From: Deltaproteobacteria bacterium
GTDB lineage: Bacteria > Myxococcota_A > JAADFL01
Assembly (NCBI GenBank): GCA_013152945.1
Contig: JAADFL010000018.1
Coordinates: forward strand, 1 to 64,000
Direction of reading: 5' to 3'
DNA length: 64,000 nucleotides
The position numbers and the translations under genes are program-made. How positions within the stretch are numbered: the stretch's first letter is position 1; each line of letters starts with the position of its first letter. The notes beneath the pieces are model-generated. The model was given only the letters and a program-made list of their open reading frames with translations, did no database searches and was not told where the DNA came from. This document shows positions 16,016 to 24,332 of this stretch, in pieces.

Positions 16016-18337
16016 TTATTTAACCTGCTTGCCGGCACCTAAAGAATCACCTTGCGGCAATTCCCGGAGAACCTTGTAGCTTTCGGCCAGAGCCAATAAG
16101 GCCAGGCCTGTTTCCCTGCTCCTTATAACCGGTATCGAATAGTCAATCCTGAACCCCCCTGTCGCCAACCATGATTCATCCAACAATGACGCCATGCCTG
16201 GATCCCTGTATTGCAAACCGAGCACGAAACGTAATGCCTGGTCCAAGCTCCGATGGATCGCATCCATCTTGAAGGGAGCCGCCGAGAGCGCAGCCTCCAT
16301 GGCAATTGCAAGAACAGCCACATTGGGGCCGCAGTCCAATGTCGGCGAGTACACAGGCGGAAATGCGAATCCTCCGGCTTGTTCAATCGAAGCTCCCCTT
16401 GACACAGTCACCTTACAACAGGCTGACTGGATGGCTTCCAAATCAAGCACATCCTCCAAGGTCTCCCTGCCGCCACCCGGCAACCCTTTCAATTCCATGG
16501 CTGCCATCATCACCCATGGTGCAAGATACAAGATCGATCTTGCCGAATCCCGGTCCATCGCGGTTTTTCTCTTTTTTTTCAACCAGTTGATTCGAGCCTC
16601 GACCAGGCGACTCGTGGTTTCGAGAATATCTTCTCCCGTGCTTCCGCTATGGACCAGACGCGCCAAAGCAAGAAGAGCCAAGCCCTGGGTCGAAAGCCTG
16701 AGTTTGGAGGCATTCATGCCGATACCCTCTCTTGCAAGTTCTTCCAGGAGAAACCGGCCCAGCTCAATAGGCGCAGACTGAAGCACAGGCATCAAACCAT
16801 TCTTTTCCTTTATCAAAAGGAGAGATAATAGAGTTCCAGCCGTACCTTCGATTATGCGGTCACGCTCCATTGGATCATGGCTCATTGAGCCCCGGCCTTT
16901 TCCCCGAACACTGCATGCAAGCCTGCCCTTTGATCCAAGGACACAAAACCTGTTCGAAATCAAACTGTACAGAGCCTTTGTAAAAAACGGGTGGTTTTCC
17001 AGGCCATCGACAGTAAGTGCAGCCTCGAGGGCGCAGAATGTTACAAGTGCTCGCAACCCCATATCGTGCTTAAGCCTCCAGACAGGCCTGACAGGATCGA
17101 GCCGGTACAGATAACCATTGTCCCTTGTACGGTTTCTTTCAAGATATCCGAGTCCAGCCTCGATAGCTCCTGCAATGGCCCGGGGACTGATATCTATATC
17201 ATCTTGTGACGGAGCCAACCGGGTCAGTTCCATGACGCTTCCGCCTGGAAGTTTTTCCAGGAAGATCCTGGTCGGCAGGAACCACAGCTCAAAGTTCTCA
17301 TCCATCCAGGAATCCCTGCCCAGACCGCCGGATATGCATATTCGATCCAGTTCCCTCCTGACGGTTTCCGTGTGGTTACGAAATGAGCCAAGCGGGGTCT
17401 GCAGACGAATGTTGCTTCCCTTTTGCATGTCGCGCAGCACAACCGTATGTAATCCGGGATTGATAAAAGTATTCAGCCGTGACGCATCCTTGTCGAGCAC
17501 TAATGCAGCAGAGCTTCCAAGTTCGAGGACTATTCGGAAGCGGTCCCGCACCATGGCATTGTATTTTCCCGGAGCGCCTGACATGGCTCCAATGCTAATT
17601 TTTTTTGCGGCTCTAACCAGGGCATTAAGCAGGGTATCTCCCATACCACCGGCCCTTGCCTCCAACCTGGGTTTTCCTGCAACCGGCTGCATGGAAAAAA
17701 GGGAAACAAATGCCATACACATCCCGGGACTACATTGCTCGGCGAGTTGATCTATATCGGGTTCGGCAGGTGTTCGGCCATTGGCCAAATTCCACGTATA
17801 TGCAATTATTCTCTTTATGTCCTGCCTGTCCAATCTCGAGTCAGGCCCCACACGGAATAAAAAATTGCCGCCCTTTCCAATGAGCAAGGGATGAAACCAC
17901 CCATCCTGCCTGGCTGCATCGACCCGGCGTATGCTGTCTGCCGACGCTGACAGAGGTGTATAGATTATGAACCCAATACCTGATTCATTAAGAACCTGTC
18001 CCAGTCTTGAAGGGGTTGATGAAAAAAATTTCCTTGAAAGCAATCCTTTCGAGTTTGACAAGGTCACAAGGCGATTACTCACGAGAGGATCCGCGTACTG
18101 TTGAGGGTCGGATCCAATCACAAGGATCTTGCCTTTACTCCACTTCAGGAACTCTACCGCTTTTCTCCTGAATATCGCTGTCGGTGATGAATAGCCGGTT
18201 CCCGGAGGAGGTGTATAATTAAAACGTTCATTTGCTCCCTGTTGCAGAGTGCCGGGACAGACTTTGGTGATTCCATCGCCCTTGTTGCAGGACGACAAGA
18301 CGAAAATGCTTGTCAAAAAATAGACACCGAACCTCAA
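16016..18337 (-). CDS. Large lipoprotein, helical repeat C-terminus, unknown
   Basis: 773 residues starting at TTG, chosen because AGGAGG stands 7 bases before it; an in-frame ATG at 18355 lies upstream of that ribosome site and has none of its own. The signal is short and ends in LSSC, a good lipobox. Residues of about 50-190 look like an alpha/beta domain (KILVIGSDPQQYAD, GFIIYTP). The last 390 or so residues are helical, with repeats such as GLRALVTFCALEAAL, TQGLALLALARL and ETGLALLALAESY, resembling the alpha/alpha toroids of glycan-active or terpenoid-cyclase-like folds. I cannot name a function. It lies directly upstream of malQ, and a glycan-related role would fit, but this is inference. 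Confidence 0.8.
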   Translation of the reverse strand: MRFGVYFLTSIFVLSSCNKGDGITKVCPGTLQQGANERFNYTPPPGTGYSSPTAIFRRKAVEFLKWSKGKILVIGSDPQQYADPLVSNRLVTLSNSKGLLSRKFFSSTPSRLGQVLNESGIGFIIYTPLSASADSIRRVDAARQDGWFHPLLIGKGGNFLFRVGPDSRLDRQDIKRIIAYTWNLANGRTPAEPDIDQLAEQCSPGMCMAFVSLFSMQPVAGKPRLEARAGGMGDTLLNALVRAAKKISIGAMSGAPGKYNAMVRDRFRIVLELGSSAALVLDKDASRLNTFINPGLHTVVLRDMQKGSNIRLQTPLGSFRNHTETVRRELDRICISGGLGRDSWMDENFELWFLPTRIFLEKLPGGSVMELTRLAPSQDDIDISPRAIAGAIEAGLGYLERNRTRDNGYLYRLDPVRPVWRLKHDMGLRALVTFCALEAALTVDGLENHPFFTKALYSLISNRFCVLGSKGRLACSVRGKGRGSMSHDPMERDRIIEGTAGTLLSLLLIKEKNGLMPVLQSAPIELGRFLLEELAREGIGMNASKLRLSTQGLALLALARLVHSGSTGEDILETTSRLVEARINWLKKKRKTAMDRDSARSILYLAPWVMMAAMELKGLPGGGRETLEDVLDLEAIQSACCKVTVSRGASIEQAGGFAFPPVYSPTLDCGPNVAVLAIAMEAALSAAPFKMDAIHRSLDQALRFVLGLQYRDPGMASLLDESWLATGGFRIDYSIPVIRSRETGLALLALAESYKVLRELPQGDSLGAGKQVK

Positions 18338-18429
18338 ACCCGCTCCTCCTGTCATGTGAAAAACATCCCACAGACAGGACTATCGGGCAACAAAAGATTA
18401 GAGCCGGTGCCCGGGAGAAGATCCAGGGC

Positions 18430-19005
18430 CTAAAGGAAAAAGGTCTGCTTGGCTTCCTGGGCAAGAGCCAGAAAAGTACTTACTCCCACCAGCTTCAGAT
18501 TCGGGTAGTCGATAAGCTCGTCCTTTGAGATACCCATTAAATCCATGGACATCTGGCAAACGTAGATTTTTACGCCGAACTCACCGGCCTGCTTGACCAT
18601 GTCTTCGAGAGATGGAACTCCATTCTTGTCCATGAGCATTCGTATCATCTTGGGACCCATTCCGGCCATGTTCATCTGCGACAGCTTGAGTTTCCTGGTC
18701 CCCTTGGGCAGCATCCATCCAAACATCTTACCGAGAAAATTCTTCTTTGCCTTCTTTGCAGAATCCCTGAGGGCGGATATGGACCAAAAGGAGAAAAACA
18801 GATGTACTTCCATGTCATAGGCGGCAGCGCCGAGCGAGATGATAAAGGCAGCCAGTATCCTGTCCAATGAACCGCTGATAATGCCTATTGCCAGGGAATC
18901 CTTTGGAGCAGACTCTTTTAACTCCTGTACTTCGGAAGAAAGCCTTTCCATTGTTTTTTGAAGATCTTGAACCAGCGTCCCTGTTTCACCCGTTTCCTTA
19001 GCCAT
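18430..19005 (-). CDS. DsrE/DsrF/DrsH-like (DsrE2) family protein
   Basis: 191 residues. An N-terminal coiled-coil-like helix (LVQDLQKTMERLSSEVQELK) precedes the DsrE2-type fold: DSLAIGIISGSLDRILAAFI, GAAAYDMEVHLFFSFWS, MMLPK-like loop, MNMAGMGPKMIRMLM and GVKIYVCQMSMDLMGI, where the single Cys of the family sits. Such proteins handle sulfur or persulfide groups at the inner membrane side. The start was fixed by GGAGG-TTGCA-ATG at 19005; the frame extends upstream without ribosome site. A 35-base dyad lies 36 bases ahead of the start. The coiled coil at the N-terminus is an uncommon addition. Confidence 0.85.
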   Translation of the reverse strand: MAKETGETGTLVQDLQKTMERLSSEVQELKESAPKDSLAIGIISGSLDRILAAFIISLGAAAYDMEVHLFFSFWSISALRDSAKKAKKNFLGKMFGWMLPKGTRKLKLSQMNMAGMGPKMIRMLMDKNGVPSLEDMVKQAGEFGVKIYVCQMSMDLMGISKDELIDYPNLKLVGVSTFLALAQEAKQTFFL

Positions 19006-19040
19006 TGCAACCTCCACTTTGAAAAACCACCTTGTCAACG

Positions 19041-19075
19041 TGCGAAACAGTATCGTATATACGCCTTGTTTCGCA
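19041..19075. promoter_or_regulatory. Nested dyad, operator candidate upstream of DsrE2-like gene
   Basis: Perfect 9-base arms TGCGAAACA (19041-19049) and TGTTTCGCA (19067-19075) flank a core that contains another palindrome, CGTATATACG (19054-19063). It lies 36 bases ahead of the DsrE2-like start. A second dyad with the same inner half-sites (GAAACA / TGTTTC) lies at 19154-19183. Confidence 0.6.
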
Positions 19076-19153
19076 AAATCGCAAATAACACAATAAGCCA
19101 ACAAGAACAACAAATAATTCTCAATCATTGATTTTTCCGACTGCCATAGGCTA

Positions 19154-19183
19154 TTGAAACAGGACGACAAGTTATTGTTTCAA
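19154..19183. promoter_or_regulatory. Second GAAACA/TGTTTC dyad, upstream of the kinase gene
   Basis: TTGAAACA (19154-19161) and TGTTTCAA (19176-19183) are perfect inverted arms with a 14-base spacer, 28 bases ahead of the deoxynucleoside kinase start. It shares the GAAACA...TGTTTC core with the dyad at 19041-19075, with a spacer 3 bases shorter. Confidence 0.5.
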
Positions 19184-19211
19184 CGGCTGTAAAAACCTTG
19201 GAGGCATACAA

Positions 19212-19832
19212 ATGGAAAAGCATTTTATTGCATTTGCCGGCAACATAGGCTCGGGAAAGACTACTGCAGCCAAGATATTAAGCCAAAACCTGGGCTTCGA
19301 ATTATTCGACGAGCCGGTGATAGACAACAGGTTCCTGGCTCATTATTACGCTGATATGACCAGGTGGTCCTTTACACTGCAAATGGAGTTCCTCATCAAG
19401 AGAGTCAGGCACCATGAACTAATAGACAAGGTTCAGAAGTCCTGTGTACAGGACAGGACCTTGTACGAGGATCCGGAGATATTCGCCAAGTACCTGCATG
19501 GACTGGGTCATATGAACGATGATGAATTGGACCTTTACTTCGAATACTTCAACAGACTAAACAAAGAATTGGTCAGGCCCGATCTCATAGTGTATCTTTC
19601 GGTTGAAGACATTTCGATATTGGTTGCCAGGATCAAGAAAAGGGGAAGGAAAGAAGAGCAGGGAATCAAGGAAGAATTTCTCAAGGGACTGGCCGCCTAT
19701 TACTCGGTCTTTCCCCAAGTCTGCAATAACAAGTACGGGTTGAAGGTTGTAAGCTTCGATGTCTCCAGGATGGACATCCGCTCAGAACAGGGGAAAAAGG
19801 CATTATTGGAAGCAGTTGAAAAAGGGCTTTGA
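19212..19832 (+). CDS. Deoxynucleoside kinase family protein
   Basis: 206-residue cytosolic kinase of the deoxyadenosine/deoxyguanosine kinase family, which phosphorylates deoxynucleosides for salvage. Visible are the P-loop GNIGSGKT (10-17), E34 of the DEP motif, the substrate-helix segment RWSFTLQMEFL, the D-R-T motif (81-83, the ERS/DRT catalytic triplet) in QDRTLYEDPEIFA, and a LID with RIKKRGRKEE. The start ATG follows TTGGAGGCATACAA. It is divergent from the DsrE2-like gene across two similar dyads. The substrate base cannot be told from sequence alone. Confidence 0.9.
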   Translation: MEKHFIAFAGNIGSGKTTAAKILSQNLGFELFDEPVIDNRFLAHYYADMTRWSFTLQMEFLIKRVRHHELIDKVQKSCVQDRTLYEDPEIFAKYLHGLGHMNDDELDLYFEYFNRLNKELVRPDLIVYLSVEDISILVARIKKRGRKEEQGIKEEFLKGLAAYYSVFPQVCNNKYGLKVVSFDVSRMDIRSEQGKKALLEAVEKGL

Positions 19833-19914
19833 GATTTTTTTTCAAAAAGTACGGCTTCGTAAGAATTCAAAAGGGACGTTCTGGAATAGTACATTCCGAT
19901 CCCCATACAAGCCG

Positions 19915-21339
19915 TCAAAACGAATACCGCACGGTAAATGCAAAGATATCCACACTCGCCTTGTACGTCCCGTTGCCGATAACATCCGCCAAGTCGGGGT
20001 CATTCGGCCTAATGGGATTTATTTGCTTCAACCGGCTGCCGGTTATTTTCCTATCCGGGAAAAAAACATGTAAATACCCGATGTCCAGGAACAGTGGAAG
20101 CCACGGGCTTGAAAGCGTTGCTCCCAGCGCCAAACCATACTTGTCGTTATCATAGACTGCAACCGAGGCAGTCTCGTCAGGCACGGCGGAACTTTCATAA
20201 TAGGCGCCGGCACTTAGGGAAAGCCACTTGCCGAGCACATCGTACGTGCCGCCCAACCTCAAGCTCCAGGCATTCTTCCAGTGCTTCGGCACAGTAACAT
20301 CCTGGACATCGAATTCATCAATTACCTTTACTCCTGTTACTGTAATTCCCTGCACCTTGACTGAAACATCTTTTTGCGAATCCCATTTCTCGAAGGCAAA
20401 ATCAAGTTCCAAGTCCCAAGCAGGATCGAGTGTCAACCTGGCCCCTGTCCTGAAAACGAGAGGGGTGTGCAGGATCATGTGAGATTTGGAGCCATTGTCC
20501 TCCACTTTTGCATCTCCGAACAGGTAGGCATCGTTTCCTTCCTTGTATCTGGGCAACTGCACCTTGAACCGTGTAGGTGCATTTACTGTCATGGGAGGCC
20601 GAAGCGCTGCTCCAAGCTGTAACCAAGGCAAGGGCATAACCTTGACCCCAAGAAGAACGTCCACGTTTTTCCACTCCCTGGCGTCGACTTGTACGGTAAT
20701 GTCGTTGTACAGGTATTCCCTCGGGCCTGTATTTTCTATACCGGTGTACGTGGTGAGCTTTTGGCTCTGCCTGAACCGGATGTCCACGAATTGCAGGCCC
20801 AAGCCTACCTGTAGCCAAGAAAGCGGCCTGTACGCGGCAGACAACTGGTAAACCGCTTCCCAAAGGTCCAGCCAAATGAGGGAATATCTTTGCGGACCGG
20901 TCGAGTCGTATCCATAGTCTCCGGCATAGGAGCCATAGGCTGAAAAAGACAGGAAAAAGCCATCCAGCCCGAATGAAGAACCCAGGAAAAGACTTGGAAT
21001 CCATTGGACAGGAGCAAGATTGCGTGCTGTCGGATATCCCCCGGGATGTATCAAATCAGCAGCCCTTTTGAAATCTACTTGATTCCATATGAAACCGTTG
21101 TCCATGCACAGGTGGGTGCCTGCAAGGCCTGCAAGTCCGGCCGGATTATAGTATGCCTGCTGCAAGTCGGGCGGACCCGCTGCAAAAGCTCCCCCCCTGG
21201 CCATGGCCCTTGCTCCGCGGTCCGGTATCACTCCTCCTGCTGCATGCGTTTCCAGAGGCAACATTAAAAACAACAGGCCTGTGACAAGCATGATTCTCTT
21301 GTCTGAATCAAACACGTGTTCCGTTATAAGCCATCTCAT
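19915..21339 (-). CDS. OmpP1/FadL/TodX-family outer membrane protein
   Basis: 474-residue predicted outer-membrane beta-barrel. The mature N-terminus GARAMARGGAFAAGPPDLQQAYYNPAGLAGL is the FadL family hallmark, the hatch segment with the NPAGL motif. Alternating aromatic/polar strands run to the end, and the last residues FTVRYSF end in Phe as outer-membrane barrels usually do. Such proteins let hydrophobic molecules through the outer membrane. Two starts are possible: ATG at 21339 gives a signal with Arg and Lys ahead of the hydrophobic core, but no Shine-Dalgarno; ATG at 21291 has a weak AAGAGA but no positive charge. The longer reading frame further up is not signal-like. Confidence 0.88.
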   Translation of the reverse strand: MRWLITEHVFDSDKRIMLVTGLLFLMLPLETHAAGGVIPDRGARAMARGGAFAAGPPDLQQAYYNPAGLAGLAGTHLCMDNGFIWNQVDFKRAADLIHPGGYPTARNLAPVQWIPSLFLGSSFGLDGFFLSFSAYGSYAGDYGYDSTGPQRYSLIWLDLWEAVYQLSAAYRPLSWLQVGLGLQFVDIRFRQSQKLTTYTGIENTGPREYLYNDITVQVDAREWKNVDVLLGVKVMPLPWLQLGAALRPPMTVNAPTRFKVQLPRYKEGNDAYLFGDAKVEDNGSKSHMILHTPLVFRTGARLTLDPAWDLELDFAFEKWDSQKDVSVKVQGITVTGVKVIDEFDVQDVTVPKHWKNAWSLRLGGTYDVLGKWLSLSAGAYYESSAVPDETASVAVYDNDKYGLALGATLSSPWLPLFLDIGYLHVFFPDRKITGSRLKQINPIRPNDPDLADVIGNGTYKASVDIFAFTVRYSF

Positions 21340-21406
21340 AGTACATAGTGTATTTGCAGCAGCACTGGTTTGTAAATATAAGCTTGTTCCGTCTTTTTTA
21401 CGGGAA

Positions 21407-21434
21407 TTGAAAAAGAACAGCGGAATCATATATC
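21407..21434 (+). promoter_or_regulatory. Putative promoter of the PDZ-like lipoprotein gene
   Basis: TTGAAA (21407-21412) and TATATC (21429-21434) are separated by 16 bases. They lie about 75 bases ahead of the start of the lipoprotein gene and match the sigma-70 boxes at five of six and four of six positions. Confidence 0.4.
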
Positions 21435-21508
21435 CTGCCCATGTCCCATAAGAGTAGATGGGATAGGTGAGAAGTATTATTGTCTCGAACCATGTTGTGG
21501 AGTGTAGT

Positions 21509-22543
21509 ATGAATAAATTCATCGTGTTACTTGCCGTCCTTGCCGCCGGTTGTGGAGCCGGAGGATACAAGGCGGATATCGTCACACCACCGGCAAATCT
21601 CGGAAACCTCGACGCTGTAGTCGTGTACCCATTCACATTCAGGTACAAGTACGATGCATACGAGTCATACGAAAAAGTGCAGGACGAAATTTCACTCCTG
21701 GTTGATTGGGGTAAGGCACTGGTATTCGGCCCGGATGATTTCACGATTTTCGGAAACAAACTCAAAAGCCTGGATCCTTATGCCACTACAAACTTGTTGC
21801 CAAAAATGAAAAACAATGATCTCGACTTGAATTCAGTGGTCGCGTTTCGGGGATGGTCCGAAGAGCATGTGCAGGCTACCCAAAAAAGGGCATTCACTTC
21901 CACTGGTAAAAAAGCAGGAGCTGTTGTTCATAGAAAGAGGATTCTCGTATGCCACCTCGAAGTAATATATCCTGCGACCAGAAGGCTGCTGTTCGAAATA
22001 ATGGGAACAATTGTACAGAATCCATATGCAGATCCGGTGGAATGGGATGAAACACCCGGCTTGACCAGGATGCACAGGAACATGGTCAAATCCGCCATGA
22101 AAAGACTCGGTGATTATTTCACTTTTCCCGGATCCATGCCGGATCCGGGCATTGACTATCTTGTAAATTACAAGTCCCTTTTCACGTATACAGTCGAAGG
22201 CAAAAAAACGTTGAAGGAAATCTTGAAGGAAAAAGACATGCTTGATCGTGAGGCAGAGATTCAGGTCAGGTACAGGTACTTCTACCCTGAATTGAAATAC
22301 AAGGAGATTACCTTTTTTCAAAAGAACCCGGCTGGATTGCTGATCAAAAAAATCCATAACAAGGCCCTGACCGGGGTCGGGCTTCAGCCCGGCGACCTAT
22401 TGCTCTCGTGGTGTGGTATCAACCTTACCGGACCGCACCGCCTGGTCAGAGCGATTGTCAAGTCTTCAAAAAGCAGGACATGCAGAATTGATGCTTTGAG
22501 AAATGGTAAGAATGTCAGTTTCGATTTGAGAGCCAAAAACTAA
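21509..22543 (+). CDS. Lipoprotein with C-terminal PDZ-like domain
   Basis: 344 residues. The signal MNKFIVLLAVLAAGC is a textbook lipoprotein signal, with GGAG ahead of the ATG. Most of the mature part is not recognisable. The last 70 or so residues (PAGLLIKKIHN, VGLQPGDLLLSWCGINLTG, VRAIVKSSKSRTCRIDALRNGK) look like a PDZ domain of the type found in HtrA-like and secretion proteins, which binds peptide C-termini. Its divergent neighbour is the FadL-like porin. It may act on envelope proteins, but no protease domain is present. Confidence 0.75.
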   Translation: MNKFIVLLAVLAAGCGAGGYKADIVTPPANLGNLDAVVVYPFTFRYKYDAYESYEKVQDEISLLVDWGKALVFGPDDFTIFGNKLKSLDPYATTNLLPKMKNNDLDLNSVVAFRGWSEEHVQATQKRAFTSTGKKAGAVVHRKRILVCHLEVIYPATRRLLFEIMGTIVQNPYADPVEWDETPGLTRMHRNMVKSAMKRLGDYFTFPGSMPDPGIDYLVNYKSLFTYTVEGKKTLKEILKEKDMLDREAEIQVRYRYFYPELKYKEITFFQKNPAGLLIKKIHNKALTGVGLQPGDLLLSWCGINLTGPHRLVRAIVKSSKSRTCRIDALRNGKNVSFDLRAKN

Positions 22544-22637
22544 ATTTTGGGTTCGAAAATCAATCCAACCCGGTTATCCTGTCCCTGGGGAAAAAACATT
22601 CGGGTGTCATTCCGGGAAAGTGTATGCTCTGATTTTA

Positions 22638-24140
22638 TTATCTTTTAAGCCCCCACAAGCTCTTTTTGCGTTCAATGCCATCTCCTTTCTTGGACCTCAT
22701 ATCCGCCAGCCTCACCTCTGAAGCTATTTCCGGATCATTGGGGCTTAATTCATAGGCTCGCTTGAACCAAGCCGCTGCCTCGTTCTTTCTTCCATCCATT
22801 TTCAAGAGCCTGCCAACGAACTTGTACGTGTCGGGGAATCCTTTATCAAGCTCCAAGGCCTTGTCCAGGAGTTCCATTGCCTCTGCCATTGCCGCAACCC
22901 TCTTTGTGGCCCGGCCTTGGGCCCAGGTACACCATGCCAGTCTGGCAAACCTCTTGGCACTCGGTTCCACGGCGGATGCAGCCTTGAATTTCAAGGCCGC
23001 CGTATTCCAATCCCTACGTTTGAACGCGACATCTCCCTCTGCTTCGAGAAACAAGGCTCTCTCAGCCTTGCTTCTTTCAACTTGCTTGGAATCGCTCTTT
23101 CCTTCGCTTAACTGTCTTATATATTCCCGCCTCTTTTCATGGTCCGACAGGATTTCTTTTGCCTGCGTAATGGCAACAAATACTTTCCTGGCCTGCTCCA
23201 GGACCATTTTTGGAGCAAAAGTTGAAAGCCTGTCCGGATGGAAGTCCTTGGCCAGTTTGAAAAATGCAGCAGATATTTCCTTGTCTCCTGCACTTTCATC
23301 CAAATCGAGAATTTTGAACAAGTCGCCCTCATGTGCGGCTTTAAGCTTTTCATTTATCCTGCTTCTCAACTCATCCAGTTCGTCGAAATGCGGATGCACA
23401 CGCTCTTTTTGTTCAGCAACGGCCCCGGCTTGCCTTCCCCGTGCTTTGACAAGCTTTCCGCACATTATCAGGCCCATCATCAGGGTACAAACCTGGAACC
23501 TTGACAGTTTTACCTTGCTCAAGGCTTCCTCCAGGGCCAAAGATTTTTCGAAAATCGACAGGATTCGGTTCTCATCATGATCCAAACCTTGCACCGGCGG
23601 ATTGAAATCATCGGCAAACCTGTAAGGAACCTTGAGCCACGGCTCAATTATCCGGTCCACTTCCTGCTCGGCCATGCACTCCCGTATGCCGTTTACGATC
23701 AGGACAGTAGGATCGACCGGGAAGGAATCCGGGCATACCTCGCCGTTCAGGAATTCCACTTCACAGCTCTTTAGTTTGGTCAACCTGGCCAATTTTCGTC
23801 TTTGCTGAACAACAAGGCCCTTTTCCAATGTTTGCGAATCCAGTGCGCCCATTTCCAGGAGGACCTCGCCCTGTCTTTTGCCGGTGCTTGCCATGACCTG
23901 CAGTGAACGATTGTATGCCGAGTCATCGATGGCGCCCAAGGTCAGGAGCACTCTACCCAGGGTGTCCAACGGCTTGGAGAAGCGAACCATTACCGGTGTA
24001 CCATGCCGCAGGTACACGGCACTTTCCTCGCCTCGATTTCTCACGACCACCTTGCCGGTAGCCTTCTTTGAATAAAGCCGGGCAAGAGCCACCGCAAAAT
24101 AGCCTTTATCGAACCGGATTTCCTGATTTGTAGGTATCAT
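22638..24140 (-). CDS. DUF4388 (PATAN) + J-domain + TPR protein
   Basis: 500 residues in three parts. Residues of about 10-170 resemble the DUF4388/PATAN domain (KATGKVVVRNRGEESAVYLRHG, LGRVLLTLGAID). About 271-345 is a J-domain with HPD at 301-303, the signature needed to stimulate Hsp70 ATPase. About 355-500 is helical with TPR units ending near ELSPNDPEI. This combination occurs in deltaproteobacterial and myxobacterial signalling proteins. The likely partner is an Hsp70, perhaps the one at 30214. The start is the ATG after GGGGGACTTGTG; the upstream frame is not coding-like. Divergent from the rhomboid gene. Confidence 0.87.
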   Translation of the reverse strand: MIPTNQEIRFDKGYFAVALARLYSKKATGKVVVRNRGEESAVYLRHGTPVMVRFSKPLDTLGRVLLTLGAIDDSAYNRSLQVMASTGKRQGEVLLEMGALDSQTLEKGLVVQQRRKLARLTKLKSCEVEFLNGEVCPDSFPVDPTVLIVNGIRECMAEQEVDRIIEPWLKVPYRFADDFNPPVQGLDHDENRILSIFEKSLALEEALSKVKLSRFQVCTLMMGLIMCGKLVKARGRQAGAVAEQKERVHPHFDELDELRSRINEKLKAAHEGDLFKILDLDESAGDKEISAAFFKLAKDFHPDRLSTFAPKMVLEQARKVFVAITQAKEILSDHEKRREYIRQLSEGKSDSKQVERSKAERALFLEAEGDVAFKRRDWNTAALKFKAASAVEPSAKRFARLAWCTWAQGRATKRVAAMAEAMELLDKALELDKGFPDTYKFVGRLLKMDGRKNEAAAWFKRAYELSPNDPEIASEVRLADMRSKKGDGIERKKSLWGLKR

Positions 24141-24283
24141 CACAAGTCCCCCTGGATCCAACGGTTTTTTTTTAACTCCCTCGTGTGTATTTTTACGTTT
24201 AGCACCAAAACAAGCAAATATCAAGCTATTGTAAAAAACCGAAAAACTTTTTGGTTCGGTTACCACACGAAACACATTTTGAT

Positions 24284-24312
24284 TTGACCAAACCTGCCTC
24301 GGCCTGGATAAT
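24284..24312 (+). promoter_or_regulatory. Putative sigma-70 promoter of the rhomboid gene
   Basis: TTGACC (24284-24289) and GATAAT (24307-24312) have the ideal 17-base spacing, each five of six to consensus. The predicted transcript start near 24319 leaves about 14 bases of leader containing the ribosome site AGAGGAG before the ATG at 24333. Confidence 0.6.
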
Positions 24313-24332
24313 GCCCTGAAAGAGGAGAACCG

